From: [Clostridium] asparagiforme DSM 15981
GTDB taxonomy: Bacteria; Bacillota; Clostridia; Lachnospirales; Lachnospiraceae
Assembly: GCA_025149125.1 (NCBI GenBank)
Contig: CP102272.1
Location: 868,001 to 932,000 of the forward strand
Length of the DNA: 64,000 nucleotides
Direction: 5' to 3'
The notes under the pieces were generated by a model, which saw only the letters and a program-made list of their open reading frames with translations, ran no database searches and was not told where the DNA came from. Positions 1 to 6,770 of the stretch are shown here, piece after piece (positions within the stretch are counted from its first letter, which is position 1; every line of letters starts with the position of its first letter). The position numbers and the translations under genes are program-made.

Positions 1-108
1 ATTATTTATGATCTTGGTAAATTGATAGAAGCTTCTTTCCCCGGGCCGCGCCGGTTGTCGTGTAAACTGGGGCAACGAACGTTGGGAAATAGGAGGATAA
101 GCCTATGA
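1..108 (+). CDS. C-terminal end of an upstream phage gene (partial)
   Basis: A frame open from the first base runs for 35 residues and stops at a TGA that overlaps the ATG of the next gene (ATGA), the usual coupling in late phage operons. No domain can be recognised in so short and basic a tail, so it could be a chance open frame. Confidence 0.35.
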   Translation: MIYDLGKLIEASFPGPRRLSCKLGQRTLGNRRISL

Positions 109-596
109 GTCTGAAAACCAATTATAAAGACGACAAGTTCGCCGGAAAGCGAATCTATAAGATGGATACGCTGGAAGGTGGACTTGTTACGCTGGAGGAC
201 CAGACCCAGTACCAGGAAGAGGGAGACATATTTTCCGCAGCAGATATTAATGCCACGAATACGGCTGTCAATTCCAATACAGCAGGACTTTCCCAGGCGG
301 AGAAGATGATAGCGGGGTTGCAAGATAAGATCGTTGTGAACCTTCCGGTATCTGGCTGGAGTGGGACGGCTCCATTCACGCAAACAATACCGCTTCTGGG
401 GATTAAGAACACAGATAATCCCATCCCAGGTATGTTGTACCCGGATAACCTGACTGAGGATCGGAAAGCCCAGATTGATAAGAGTTCCAACATGATCACG
501 GAAATAGAGACGTTGGATGGATCGCTAAAAGTAACCTGCCAGTTTAAGCGGCCAACTGCTGACTTGATTCTGGTGCTGAAAGGGGTTAGTCTATGA
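105..596 (+). CDS. Phage structural (tail-region) protein
   Basis: A 163-residue protein of the late phage operon, preceded by a good ribosome site (AGGAGG) 8 nt before ATG. The N-terminal third (residues about 20-70) is rich in T/N/D and contains FSAADINATNTAV, a motif type common in baseplate or tail-tip proteins that begin an appendage chain. No enzyme motif is visible. Its stop overlaps the next ATG (ATGA), so the two are translationally coupled. It lies directly upstream of two tail proteins and the tail fibre, so a baseplate-to-fibre connector is the likeliest role. This is inferred from position; the family is not firmly recognised. Confidence 0.7.
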   Translation: MSLKTNYKDDKFAGKRIYKMDTLEGGLVTLEDQTQYQEEGDIFSAADINATNTAVNSNTAGLSQAEKMIAGLQDKIVVNLPVSGWSGTAPFTQTIPLLGIKNTDNPIPGMLYPDNLTEDRKAQIDKSSNMITEIETLDGSLKVTCQFKRPTADLILVLKGVSL

Positions 597-1012
597 AATT
601 ATCACTGCCGTTTAAGGGTCAGAATGTTGACATTTCCAGCCTGACAGCTGCCCCCAGTGATGTGCGAAAAAGCAAGAAATATATTGGCTCAGGTAGCGAC
701 GATGAACGCATTGGAGAAATGGAGCGGATCGCACCGGTTACGCACAATCTGTCGCTGAATGGGGTATACAACATTCCGGCAGGTGAGCATACTGGACAGG
801 ACGTGATCCGCCAGGAATTGCCGACAATGGGAACGCAATATGTTGCACCTGGTGCTGGTCAAATTGTGATCGAATGCGCCGGAAAGTATATGACCGGGAA
901 CATCGTCATTCAGGCCGTTGCGAATCTGACGGCAGAAAACATCAAGTATGGTGTTACGGTTGGAGAAGGGGAAGGAGCGGTCACAGGAACATGTCAGGGA
1001 TTTTTCGATTAA
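593..1012 (+). CDS. Phage tail protein with 'PAG-TG ... AGKYMTGNI' domain
   Basis: A 139-residue protein translationally coupled to the preceding gene. The segment at residues about 60-105 (PAGEHTG, TMGTQYVAPGAGQIV, CAGKYMTGNIVIQ) is repeated in diverged form in the next gene (PAGKYTG, TMGEQSIGPGAKQIT, CAGKYMTGNIIIR), so the two are paralogues or share a duplicated domain. The glycine-rich beta pattern fits a trimeric tail or baseplate appendage. No signal peptide or membrane segment is present. Specific function is unknown. Confidence 0.7.
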   Translation: MKLSLPFKGQNVDISSLTAAPSDVRKSKKYIGSGSDDERIGEMERIAPVTHNLSLNGVYNIPAGEHTGQDVIRQELPTMGTQYVAPGAGQIVIECAGKYMTGNIVIQAVANLTAENIKYGVTVGEGEGAVTGTCQGFFD

Positions 1013-1026
1013 TTTGGAGGTGGATT

Positions 1027-1929
1027 ATGGCAATATTAGCCTTGCGAAAAACTGGTGGCGGTGCAGACTTTGACCGGCTTACCGCAGTACCGGAGGACGT
1101 GGCCGCGGGGAAAAGGTTCCTGGGAGCTGGGAGTGATGAGACACAAGAGGGGACAATGCCCGTTCAGGGCAGCCCATCTATTATGTTGCCAGCAAACGGT
1201 AGTGTGACACTTCCGGCGGGGAAATATACAGGCGGAAAAGTATCGCAGCAGATTGCCACAATGGGTGAGCAGAGTATTGGACCCGGCGCAAAACAGATTA
1301 CAATTAACTGTGCCGGAAAGTATATGACTGGAAATATTATCATACGCCCCACCAAAAACCTGATTATATCTAACATCAAGAAGAATCAGTATGTTGGAGG
1401 CGTTGGCCCAGGAATATGGGAAGGTTATGTCAACGATGATCCACTGACTCCGTACTTGTATGGCACGTTCTACGGAAACCAGGGTATAACATCAATGCGT
1501 TATACAACGTATCGTCAGGGAACCGGTAAGGTTTCGCTGTCCAAAGATCACATAGCGGCAAGCGCAGGGAGCGGTGAAACAATCGCTTATGTATTTGATC
1601 TTCCGATTCGCTTGGACGGCGTGAAATCATTGACCGTGGAAATGTCTGGGACGGGGAAAACTGCAAAAGTATTGGTATGTCGCGGCCGCGCAACGGGATA
1701 CATAGAAATGGTTACACAATCAGGATCATCCTTGAAATATGAGTATAACCCAGCGTTAGGAGACATCCTCCTTGACGGCACGATTGGTAGAAGTAGTGCC
1801 AGTGGTGACGTATGGAATCAGCAGAAAACATTTGGGTTAAGCGGCCTTACGGGAAATGCCTATCTGTATATTGGAGCCTCGTCACCGGCGTTTTCATTCG
1901 ATTTATACTTTTCAAAATTTAACACCTGA
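1027..1929 (+). CDS. Phage tail protein, paralogous N-terminus plus beta-rich C-terminus
   Basis: A 300-residue protein. The start was chosen at the ATG that follows GGAGGTGG; the longer upstream open frame only reads through the preceding gene in another phase. Residues 1-110 repeat the architecture of the preceding protein (LTAVPEDVAAGKRFLGAGSDE, then the CAGKYMTGNI motif). Residues 150-300 are beta-rich (KVSLSKDHIAASAGSGETIAYVF) and end in FDLYFSKFNT, resembling a carbohydrate-binding or jelly-roll appendage. It stops within the ribosome site of the tail-fibre gene. A receptor-contacting role is inferred. Confidence 0.7.
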   Translation: MAILALRKTGGGADFDRLTAVPEDVAAGKRFLGAGSDETQEGTMPVQGSPSIMLPANGSVTLPAGKYTGGKVSQQIATMGEQSIGPGAKQITINCAGKYMTGNIIIRPTKNLIISNIKKNQYVGGVGPGIWEGYVNDDPLTPYLYGTFYGNQGITSMRYTTYRQGTGKVSLSKDHIAASAGSGETIAYVFDLPIRLDGVKSLTVEMSGTGKTAKVLVCRGRATGYIEMVTQSGSSLKYEYNPALGDILLDGTIGRSSASGDVWNQQKTFGLSGLTGNAYLYIGASSPAFSFDLYFSKFNT

Positions 1930-1940
1930 TGGAGGATATC

Positions 1941-2600
1941 ATGGAAGAAAAAGATTATGTCAAAACAGTATACGTGGACGGTTCGGAACCGGATGTTGAT
2001 GCGGTTCACCTAAATAATACTGAGGACGGGTTAGATGGATTATACCATCCTGAATTCGATGATTCCGGGACCGTGGAAGGGATCACGAGCTTTCCAGAAT
2101 TTTTGTCCACTGTAGTCAAAAGAATGAATCCGATTGCCTTTTACAAAAATTTCAAGGCGGGGATGAAATATGTATTACATACCGGAAGCCTAATCAATAA
2201 CGGGCTATGTACGGAGACGGGTAAGTATGCAGCAGATGCAACTCAGCTCAACCCGAACATTGCGAACACGTTAGCATGGCAAGTTGCTAAGGTGAATAGT
2301 GATTTTGGCGATCTTTCAACTGATCTATCCAATGTCCATACAGAACTGAACCCGATTAAATCCTATTACGTCAATAATATCAACAACAACATAGTTAATA
2401 AGGTTAACATTGTGCTGTGGGATACTAACACGGCAGATTCACCGTTCAAGGCTGGTAATACTACCCGTGGAAATGGCTTCTGCATTACCTACAGCTCTGG
2501 AGAACCCTATCTTTGTCAGCTTGCTATGGCAGTGGGCGACTCTAATTTATACACTCGACACCGAGGCCCAGAGGGGTGGAGCGGATGGACTACCAAATGA
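1941..2600 (+). CDS. Phage tail fibre, expressed form with pyocin-knob C-terminus (cassette A)
   Basis: A 219-residue tail fibre. The start is the ATG 5 nt after GGAGG; an in-frame ATG 12 nt upstream overlaps the preceding stop. Residues 1-115 are constant. From about residue 118 (KVNSDFGDLS) the sequence is the switchable part: FGDLSTDLSNVHTEL, KSYYVNNINNNIVNKVN, then a C-terminal domain ending NLYTRHRGPEGWSGWTTK. That ending matches the pyocin-knob type of receptor-binding fibre tip. The frame crosses an inversion site at codon NSDF, and three alternative C-termini lie in the prophage. Its stop (TGA) forms the left half of TGATCA, shared with the antisense cassette. Receptor binding is inferred from family. 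Confidence 0.82.
   Translation: MEEKDYVKTVYVDGSEPDVDAVHLNNTEDGLDGLYHPEFDDSGTVEGITSFPEFLSTVVKRMNPIAFYKNFKAGMKYVLHTGSLINNGLCTETGKYAADATQLNPNIANTLAWQVAKVNSDFGDLSTDLSNVHTELNPIKSYYVNNINNNIVNKVNIVLWDTNTADSPFKAGNTTRGNGFCITYSSGEPYLCQLAMAVGDSNLYTRHRGPEGWSGWTTK
2293..2305 (+). repeat. Crossover site 1 of tail-fibre inversion unit 1
   Basis: TGAATAGTGATTT, read in frame as ..NSDF within the tail-fibre gene. An exact 13-bp inverted copy lies at the far side of cassette B (2848-2860). Diverged copies, with the core TAGTGATTT, bound cassettes C and D. It marks where the constant part ends and the alternative C-termini begin. Confidence 0.7.
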
Positions 2601-2860
2601 TCATTTGCGTGCACTAAATGTTACAAACACTGTTTTTAAGCTTATGTCATTTGAAATTTTAACGCTGAAACCCAACTGATTGACGTTAGTCAATTCACAA
2701 AGATTTAAAGAAATCTCTGCACCGCCGCGAGGCACTATTTTTTCAAGTGTTATTGTACTGTACAAGTTTGCATTTCTCAAAGGGACAAAGACAATCGTAT
2801 TGTTAGAGTAAAACAATCCGGACACAACATCTGCTTGAACAGAAGCTAAATCACTATTCA
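2601..2860 (-). other. Silent alternative tail-fibre C-terminus (cassette B)
   Basis: On the minus strand an open frame runs from the crossover site (NSDLASVQADVVSGL...) to a TGA that abuts the stop of the expressed gene in TGATCA. The frame encodes about 85 residues (SNNTIVFVPLRNANLYST, ITLEKIVPRGGAEIS, LKTVFVTFSARK at the end). It has no ribosome site or proper start at its head; an internal ATG lacks a Shine-Dalgarno. Swapping 2293-2860 would join it in frame to the constant N-terminus as KVNSDLASVQ. It differs entirely from cassette A downstream of NSD, so inversion would change the fibre tip. Confidence 0.75.
2848..2860 (-). repeat. Crossover site 2 of inversion unit 1 (inverted)
   Basis: Inverted exact copy of TGAATAGTGATTT. 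The TAG inside it is also the stop codon of the small minus-strand gene immediately to the right, so that gene's end is unaffected by recombination. Confidence 0.7.
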
Positions 2861-3039
2861 GCCGACGAGAGAATGGCGGCCTTCAGGCGGGCAAGCTCCA
2901 GGTTCGCCGCGGCGGCCTCGTCGCTGATGAAGTGGACGTTGGTGAAATTAATGCAGCCATCGGGCAGCAATGCCATTGCCTCCCATACCGCTTGCGCGGC
3001 CTCAATGGATTGGTAGATCACGTAAGAATTATAGACCAT
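2854..3039 (-). CDS. Small phage protein of unknown function (61 aa)
   Basis: A minus-strand gene with a good ribosome site (GGAGGTG, 4 nt before ATG). It encodes 61 residues: an N-terminal beta stretch (MVYNSYVIYQSIEAAQAVWEAM), then a region rich in A and L at the C-terminus. Its stop codon lies inside crossover site 2. Being antisense to the late operon and next to the switch, it might be an accessory or regulatory protein of the fibre region, but no family is recognised. Confidence 0.6.
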   Translation of the reverse strand: MVYNSYVIYQSIEAAQAVWEAMALLPDGCINFTNVHFISDEAAAANLELARLKAAILSSAE

Positions 3040-3174
3040 TAGACACCTCCGGGTGTGAGATTATCAGATAGGCCCATTGTAATCCCTTGGGCTGAAAAAT
3101 GCAACCGAAAACCGGGCCTCGCAAGGGCCTTATTTTATTGCCCGGCTACGCGCCGGGCGGAAAGGAAAGAATCT

Positions 3175-3537
3175 ATGAAAGATACTATGATTTTGCATGA
3201 TGGAACTGTGATTGAGCTGGAGACTGGGGCCTCCCTGAGAGATATCCGGGTAGTGGCGCCGGATCGCGCGGCTATGGCAGCTACATGGGCCAAGTTGACG
3301 CCGGAGAATCTGGCCGTGGTCCAGGTCAAGAACGAGGCCGGACTGACGGCGGGGAACTATACGGACCTGGTGCTGGACGACGAGACCTCCAAGGTGGCCG
3401 CCGATGGCACTGTGCTGACCAGTTACCGCCTGCGGCCCAAGACGGACCTGGAGAGGCTGGAGGAGCGCGTGGGAGCTGTTGAGGAGACAACGGATATTTT
3501 GACCATGGACGCACTGACGGGAGGTGAGACGGTATGA
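3175..3537 (+). CDS. Phage protein with C-terminal coiled segment
   Basis: A 120-residue protein. The start is the ATG 8 nt after AAAGGA; the longer upstream frame has no ribosome site. Residues 1-85 are predicted mixed beta (DTMILHDGTVIELETGASL, VVAPDRAAMAATWAKLTPEN). Residues 88-110 (DLERLEERVGAVEETTDIL) are a short coiled coil. Such proteins often precede XkdX genes in Clostridia prophages. It overlaps the next start by ATGA. The exact role in tail or chaperone function is unknown. Confidence 0.7.
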   Translation: MKDTMILHDGTVIELETGASLRDIRVVAPDRAAMAATWAKLTPENLAVVQVKNEAGLTAGNYTDLVLDDETSKVAADGTVLTSYRLRPKTDLERLEERVGAVEETTDILTMDALTGGETV

Positions 3538-3650
3538 TTAATACACTGACAAGGATTTACAGGGAAACCAGAAACGAGGCATATCTGACCGCGGCGGTAG
3601 CCAAACGGTGGATTACGGAAGCTGAGAAAGCCCAGATCATGGCAGCATAA
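3534..3650 (+). CDS. XkdX-like small phage protein (38 aa)
   Basis: A 38-residue protein coupled to the preceding gene by an ATGA overlap. The sequence (YLTAAVAKRWITEAEKAQIM) has the short helix-turn-helix-like pattern of the XkdX family, tiny proteins encoded between the tail fibre and holin genes in PBSX-like prophages. Their function is unknown. Position and length agree with the family. Confidence 0.7.
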   Translation: MINTLTRIYRETRNEAYLTAAVAKRWITEAEKAQIMAA

Positions 3651-3680
3651 GGCGACATTATTGATTAGGAGGTTTTTCCA

Positions 3681-3971
3681 TTGGAGTATGCGCAAATGGT
3701 ATTGTCCATATGTGGTGCAATTAGCATAATCGGAGGGGCCGGGGCGGTCATCGTTAAGGTGATCAACCCGGCCTTCAAGCTATCGAAAAGAGTGGAGCAG
3801 TTAGAGATTCACACTGAAAAGGATTACAAGCGGTTGCTGGCCTTGGAAGAAATGCAGAAACAGCAATCAAAAAGCCTGGCTGCTTTACTCAACCATCAGA
3901 TTACAGGTAATGGGATTGAGAGCATGAAAAAGATTCGGGATGAACTGCTGGAATCGATAATTGACAAATAG
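3681..3971 (+). CDS. Small phage membrane protein with coiled coil (holin-associated, XhlA-like)
   Basis: A 96-residue protein starting at TTG, chosen because AGGAGG lies 8 nt upstream and the first ATG (15 nt later) is poorly spaced. Residues 4-28 form one membrane helix (MVLSICGAISIIGGAGAVIVKVI). Residues 34-70 form a charged coiled coil (RVEQLEIHTEKDYKRLLALEEMQ). This layout resembles small membrane partners of holins such as XhlA, although XhlA usually has the membrane segment at the C-terminus. It sits just before the holin and endolysin. Confidence 0.65.
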   Translation: MEYAQMVLSICGAISIIGGAGAVIVKVINPAFKLSKRVEQLEIHTEKDYKRLLALEEMQKQQSKSLAALLNHQITGNGIESMKKIRDELLESIIDK

Positions 3972-3987
3972 AAAGCGGGGTAAATGA

Positions 3988-4170
3988 ATGAAAGAAAAAA
4001 TTGCAAAACTGATCGATGTTAAATCCATTATGACGTTGGCATTGACCGGCGGGTTTATCGGCTTGACCTGCGCCGGGGAGATCACAGGAGAGCAGTTCCT
4101 CACAATTTTTACAATGATTGTAGGGTTTTATTTCGGGACACAGTCCCAGAAAACAGGCAACAAGGCGTAG
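3988..4170 (+). CDS. Phage holin-like protein
   Basis: A 60-residue protein with two hydrophobic segments (about residues 12-29 and 35-51: IMTLALTGGFIGLTCAG and FLTIFTMIVGFYFGT) separated by an acidic turn, and a charged tail QSQKTGNKA. Size, two-helix topology and position directly upstream of the endolysin fit a small class II-type holin that makes the membrane lesion for lysis. It belongs to the 60-aa 'holin' group common in clostridial prophages. Confidence 0.7.
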   Translation: MKEKIAKLIDVKSIMTLALTGGFIGLTCAGEITGEQFLTIFTMIVGFYFGTQSQKTGNKA

Positions 4171-4276
4171 AGGGAGGTGATCCGACTATCTCCCGCCAGC
4201 AGGGTAAGAGCTGAGATAACATACGGTTTTGGCCCTGGGCGATCCCCAGGGCCTTATGATTTTAGGGAGGTGCACA

Positions 4277-5056
4277 ATGAAAGCAGTTGACAAGTATCTG
4301 GCAATCGCCAAGGCCGAGGACGGATATCTGGAGAAACGCAGTGACAAGCAGCTTGACGACAAGACGGCCAACGCCGGGAATGGAAACTATACCAAGTACG
4401 CCCGTGACCTGTATCCGGCGCTCCAGGGACAACCCTGGTGCGATATGTACGTGGACTGGTGCATGGCCAAGGCGTTCGGAGCCGTAGACGCCAAGCGGCT
4501 GCTGGGTGGCGGATTCAGTGCCTACACGCCTACGTCTGCTCAGTATTATAAGGACCGGGGACAGTATCACAAGACCGATCCGCAGCCCGGGGACCAGATA
4601 TTTTTCCGCGGCCCTGATCGGATCAATCACACCGGCATTGTGACGGATGTTACCAAGACCAAGGTAAGGACCAGCGAAGGCAACACAAGCGCAGGTCCTG
4701 CGGTGATCCCCAACGGCGGCGCGGTGTGTGCCAAGGAGTACAGTCTGGACAACCCCAGGATTGACGGATATGGACGCCCGGACTGGTCCCTGGTGGAGCA
4801 GCCGGAATATGTGCCGGGATGGCACCATGATAGCAACGGCTGGTGGTATGCGGATACCACGCAGAGCTATTTCCGCGGCTGCTGGCAGGTGATCAACCAC
4901 CACAAGTATTATTTCAACGGCGACGGCTACGCAGTGACCAACTGGCAGCTCATTGACGGCAAGTGGTATTATTTTGAGCCGATTGCCGGTCATCCGCTGG
5001 AGTGTGCGCTGTACGTCACGGACGCTAATGGAGTGCAGGGGCCGGGAGAATTTTAA
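4277..5056 (+). CDS. Endolysin: CHAP peptidase with cell-wall-binding repeats
   Basis: A 259-residue lysin; start at ATG after AGGGAGGTG. Residues about 30-175 form a CHAP/NlpC-like cysteine peptidase: the nucleophile is in GQPWCDMYVDWCM, the histidine in INHTGIVTDV and the polar partner in SEGNTS. Residues 195-250 are choline-binding-type repeats (GWHHDSNGWWYADT, GCWQVINHHKYYFNGDGYAV, NWQLIDGKWYYFEP). There is no signal peptide, so release depends on the holin. It would cut peptide cross-links in host peptidoglycan. It is the last gene of the late operon and is followed closely by an independent small-RNA promoter. Confidence 0.9.
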   Translation: MKAVDKYLAIAKAEDGYLEKRSDKQLDDKTANAGNGNYTKYARDLYPALQGQPWCDMYVDWCMAKAFGAVDAKRLLGGGFSAYTPTSAQYYKDRGQYHKTDPQPGDQIFFRGPDRINHTGIVTDVTKTKVRTSEGNTSAGPAVIPNGGAVCAKEYSLDNPRIDGYGRPDWSLVEQPEYVPGWHHDSNGWWYADTTQSYFRGCWQVINHHKYYFNGDGYAVTNWQLIDGKWYYFEPIAGHPLECALYVTDANGVQGPGEF

Positions 5057-5078
5057 TACTGGAATGGCTGAAATGCAG

Positions 5079-5107
5079 TTGAAAAAACCTGTTGAATGTG
5101 GTATATT
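5079..5107 (+). promoter_or_regulatory. Promoter of small RNA R1
   Basis: TTGAAA, 17-nt spacer, TATATT, beginning 22 bp after the endolysin stop. The predicted start, 7 nt past the -10, is the G that opens a GTC-GAAA-GAC hairpin. Confidence 0.65.
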
Positions 5108-5113
5108 TATGGT

Positions 5114-5260
5114 GTCGAAAGACATGTCGTCCGGTGATGGATGGGATCACCAAGTGGCGAGTGGGAACCCTAACCTTCCCGCGTGGATTGAAATAATTAT
5201 ATTTTCACGTACGGCAGAAATGCCACAAGGGAAAAAGCACTCATCGAGAGTGCTTTTTTT
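5114..5260 (+). ncRNA. Small RNA R1 with type I-C CRISPR-repeat-like element
   Basis: A transcription unit of about 145 nt with its own promoter and terminator. Order: hairpin GTC-GAAA-GAC (5114-5123); hairpin GGTGAT/ATCACC (5133-5151); hairpin GTGGGAA/TTCCCGC (5161-5182, 8-nt loop, one G-U pair); one G; then TGGATTGAAAT (5184-5194). These last 11 nt equal the 5' handle of type I-C crRNAs, and 5181-5194 equals the 3' end typical of I-C repeats. About 41 nt follow, including GGCA-GAAA-TGCC, before the terminator. R2 and R3 share the plan, including an (A/C)GGGAAAA-like box before the terminator. It looks like a solitary repeat mimic (RNA anti-CRISPR) or one-spacer crRNA. Function is inferred. 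Confidence 0.6.
5232..5260. terminator. Bidirectional terminator
   Basis: AGCACTC-ATCGA-GAGTGCT followed by seven T on the + strand and by five T on the minus strand. It ends R1 and, read the other way, contains the stop codon of the AP2 gene and ends that operon. Confidence 0.85.
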
Positions 5261-5978
5261 CTTGTGTTTTTTGAATACGTTCCCATTGCTCAGGATACGT
5301 TTCTTGATACCATTTCAGGAAATTCCCGAACACTTCTTTTTCTGCGGATTTTCTTGCGCTTATTGCGTCCTCCATATTCGAATACGTCCCCAAATGATAT
5401 TGCTTTCCTTTAAAAAATATATATGCACGATATTTTTCTAACTTACTGTAGTAAGATACGCCGGTAACTCCAGTTGTACTATTCTTATTTGTTGATCTCT
5501 TACCCTGTATCTGAATAATATTTGTGTTATCAACATAGGCCATCGATATAATCTCTTTTCCTATTGCTAAGTTCTTTTTGCCGCAATCAGAGCATTGACT
5601 GGCCTGACCGCACTTTATTTTGGCGAGTGGAATATAACAACTGTTACCGCATTTTAAACACTCGCACTCTACAACAGGGACATTGTTCTTGCCAAAGTGG
5701 TCAAATTTTATTATTTTCAAATTTCCGTACACGGCGCCGGAATATGAATTGGTTTTCTTTATGCGATCTTCATTTCTCAAATTCGTCCTGCATTGCGGAC
5801 AGCCTTGGTCCTGATATTTAATAATTTGACTACCGTCGTACTCAAACGTATTTTTGCATTTCTCGCATTTGCACAAATACGTTTTCATATTGTGGGTTGA
5901 CGCTGCTTTTGATACGGATAAGACTGTTATCGATCCATATGTTTCTCCCAGGATTATTCTTTTCTGCGATTTACGCAT
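5241..5978 (-). CDS. AP2-domain protein with paired zinc-ribbon cysteines
   Basis: A 245-residue protein. The N-terminal two-thirds carries clustered cysteines: C36/C38/C41 with C60/C63, then C105/C107/C110/C114 with C129/C132, consistent with two zinc ribbons. Residues about 168-222 (TTGVTGVSYYSKLEKYRAYI, then GKQYHLGTYSNMEDAISARK) are an AP2/ERF DNA-binding domain. In phages AP2 domains usually accompany HNH homing nucleases. No HNH motif is visible here, so this may only bind DNA. It overlaps the upstream regulator gene by 25 bp and is co-transcribed with it. Homing relic, regulator or anti-defence protein are all possible. Confidence 0.75.
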   Translation of the reverse strand: MRKSQKRIILGETYGSITVLSVSKAASTHNMKTYLCKCEKCKNTFEYDGSQIIKYQDQGCPQCRTNLRNEDRIKKTNSYSGAVYGNLKIIKFDHFGKNNVPVVECECLKCGNSCYIPLAKIKCGQASQCSDCGKKNLAIGKEIISMAYVDNTNIIQIQGKRSTNKNSTTGVTGVSYYSKLEKYRAYIFFKGKQYHLGTYSNMEDAISARKSAEKEVFGNFLKWYQETYPEQWERIQKTQEKKHSR

Positions 5979-6202
5979 ATATCACCACTCCCATCTATTG
6001 GTTCATCTGGCACATATTCTATTAATTCCTCTATCCTACACCCGGACAACCGACATATTGTGTCAATGGTTTTCAGATTTACCAGCTTTCCGTCGCGGAT
6101 GTTCTGGAGTGATCCCTCTGGGATCAATTTTTCTTTGCGAATCAACGCCGTACTATAACCATTACGCTTCATTTTATCAAACACATCTTTGTATATAATC
6201 AT
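5954..6202 (-). CDS. Small XRE-family repressor
   Basis: An 82-residue protein, started at the ATG after GGAGGGG rather than the longer frame. Residues 1-65 form a Cro/CI helix-turn-helix (YKDVFDKMKRNGYSTALIRK, GSLQNIRDGKLVNLKTIDTI, ICRLSGCRIEELIEYVPD), the short type with no multimerisation domain. It is first in a two-gene minus operon with the AP2 gene. A TATAAT lies at 6215-6220, 13 nt upstream. It is divergent from an acidic-protein gene across three 18-bp operators, so it probably represses both directions, in the manner of anti-CRISPR-associated (Aca) regulators. The Aca role is inference. Confidence 0.8.
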   Translation of the reverse strand: MIIYKDVFDKMKRNGYSTALIRKEKLIPEGSLQNIRDGKLVNLKTIDTICRLSGCRIEELIEYVPDEPIDGSGDICVNRRKE

Positions 6203-6252
6203 TGGTCCCCTCCTATTATACAAATAGTCTAACACACTACGGTAAATAAATC

Positions 6253-6338
6253 AACACGTTTAGATGTGTACTATCTGCACAACAAATACACATTTATTTG
6301 TGTAGTTTGACTATTGAGATTACACATTTAAATGTGTA
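6253..6338. promoter_or_regulatory. Three 18-bp operators at 34-bp spacing
   Basis: O1 6253-6270, O2 6287-6304 and O3 6321-6338 match TACACATTTAAATGTGTA at 15/18, 16/18 and 18/18 positions. O3 is a perfect palindrome and lies between the -35 and -10 of the rightward promoter. Starts are exactly 34 bp apart, about three helical turns, suggesting cooperative binding on one DNA face by the adjacent XRE protein. Confidence 0.75.
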
Positions 6339-6342
6339 TAAT
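6314..6342 (+). promoter_or_regulatory. Promoter of the acidic small-protein gene
   Basis: TTGAGA, 17-nt spacer, TATAAT. Operator O3 fills the spacer and the first two bases of the -10, so a bound repressor should exclude RNA polymerase. Confidence 0.7.
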
Positions 6343-6372
6343 AGAATCATAAAAGGAACGGAGGAAAGCGAA

Positions 6373-6705
6373 ATGTTAAAGATAAAAGAAATGATCAACG
6401 CTGAGGAAATCTACAATAAATATCACTGGTCTGGCGATGGCGATTATGATTTTGTAGCCGTCCGCATTCAGGATGTTCCGTTCGAACTGGGAGAGATTGA
6501 TCACGTTTCCCATGTGTGGGTAGATGGAAACGAAACCGATGAAGAACTGGCGGGGATTTGCGGGATCAATGTAAAAGACCTGAAATACGCAAGCGACTAC
6601 TACGGAAACCATGCCGCTATCATCTGCGGGAATCGCGCAATGGGCGGCGAGGACATGGGCGAACTGATCATCGAGGACCCGGTCGTGGTTGAGATTTTGG
6701 CATAA
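6373..6705 (+). CDS. Small acidic prophage protein of unknown function (110 aa)
   Basis: A 110-residue protein, start at ATG following GGAGGAAAG; the longer frame would begin inside the operators. It is strongly acidic (GDGDYDFVAVRIQDVPFELG, WVDGNETDEELAGICG, GGEDMGELIIEDPVVVEIL), lacks a signal peptide and looks like a compact alpha/beta domain. Acidic, tightly repressed small proteins beside an XRE regulator in prophage accessory zones are often DNA mimics or anti-defence proteins. That is inference; the family is not recognised. Confidence 0.75.
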   Translation: MLKIKEMINAEEIYNKYHWSGDGDYDFVAVRIQDVPFELGEIDHVSHVWVDGNETDEELAGICGINVKDLKYASDYYGNHAAIICGNRAMGGEDMGELIIEDPVVVEILA

Positions 6706-6770
6706 GGAATATACCGACCGGCGGCGGTCCCGCCGGAGAAAATAAATATTTCAAGGGAGGTATAAACCAT

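Noticed and set aside
5162..5260. Group II intron or homing-intron remnant near the AP2 gene
   Set aside because: CACGTACGG loosely recalls domain V, but no catalytic AGC triad or full domain V/VI can be drawn.
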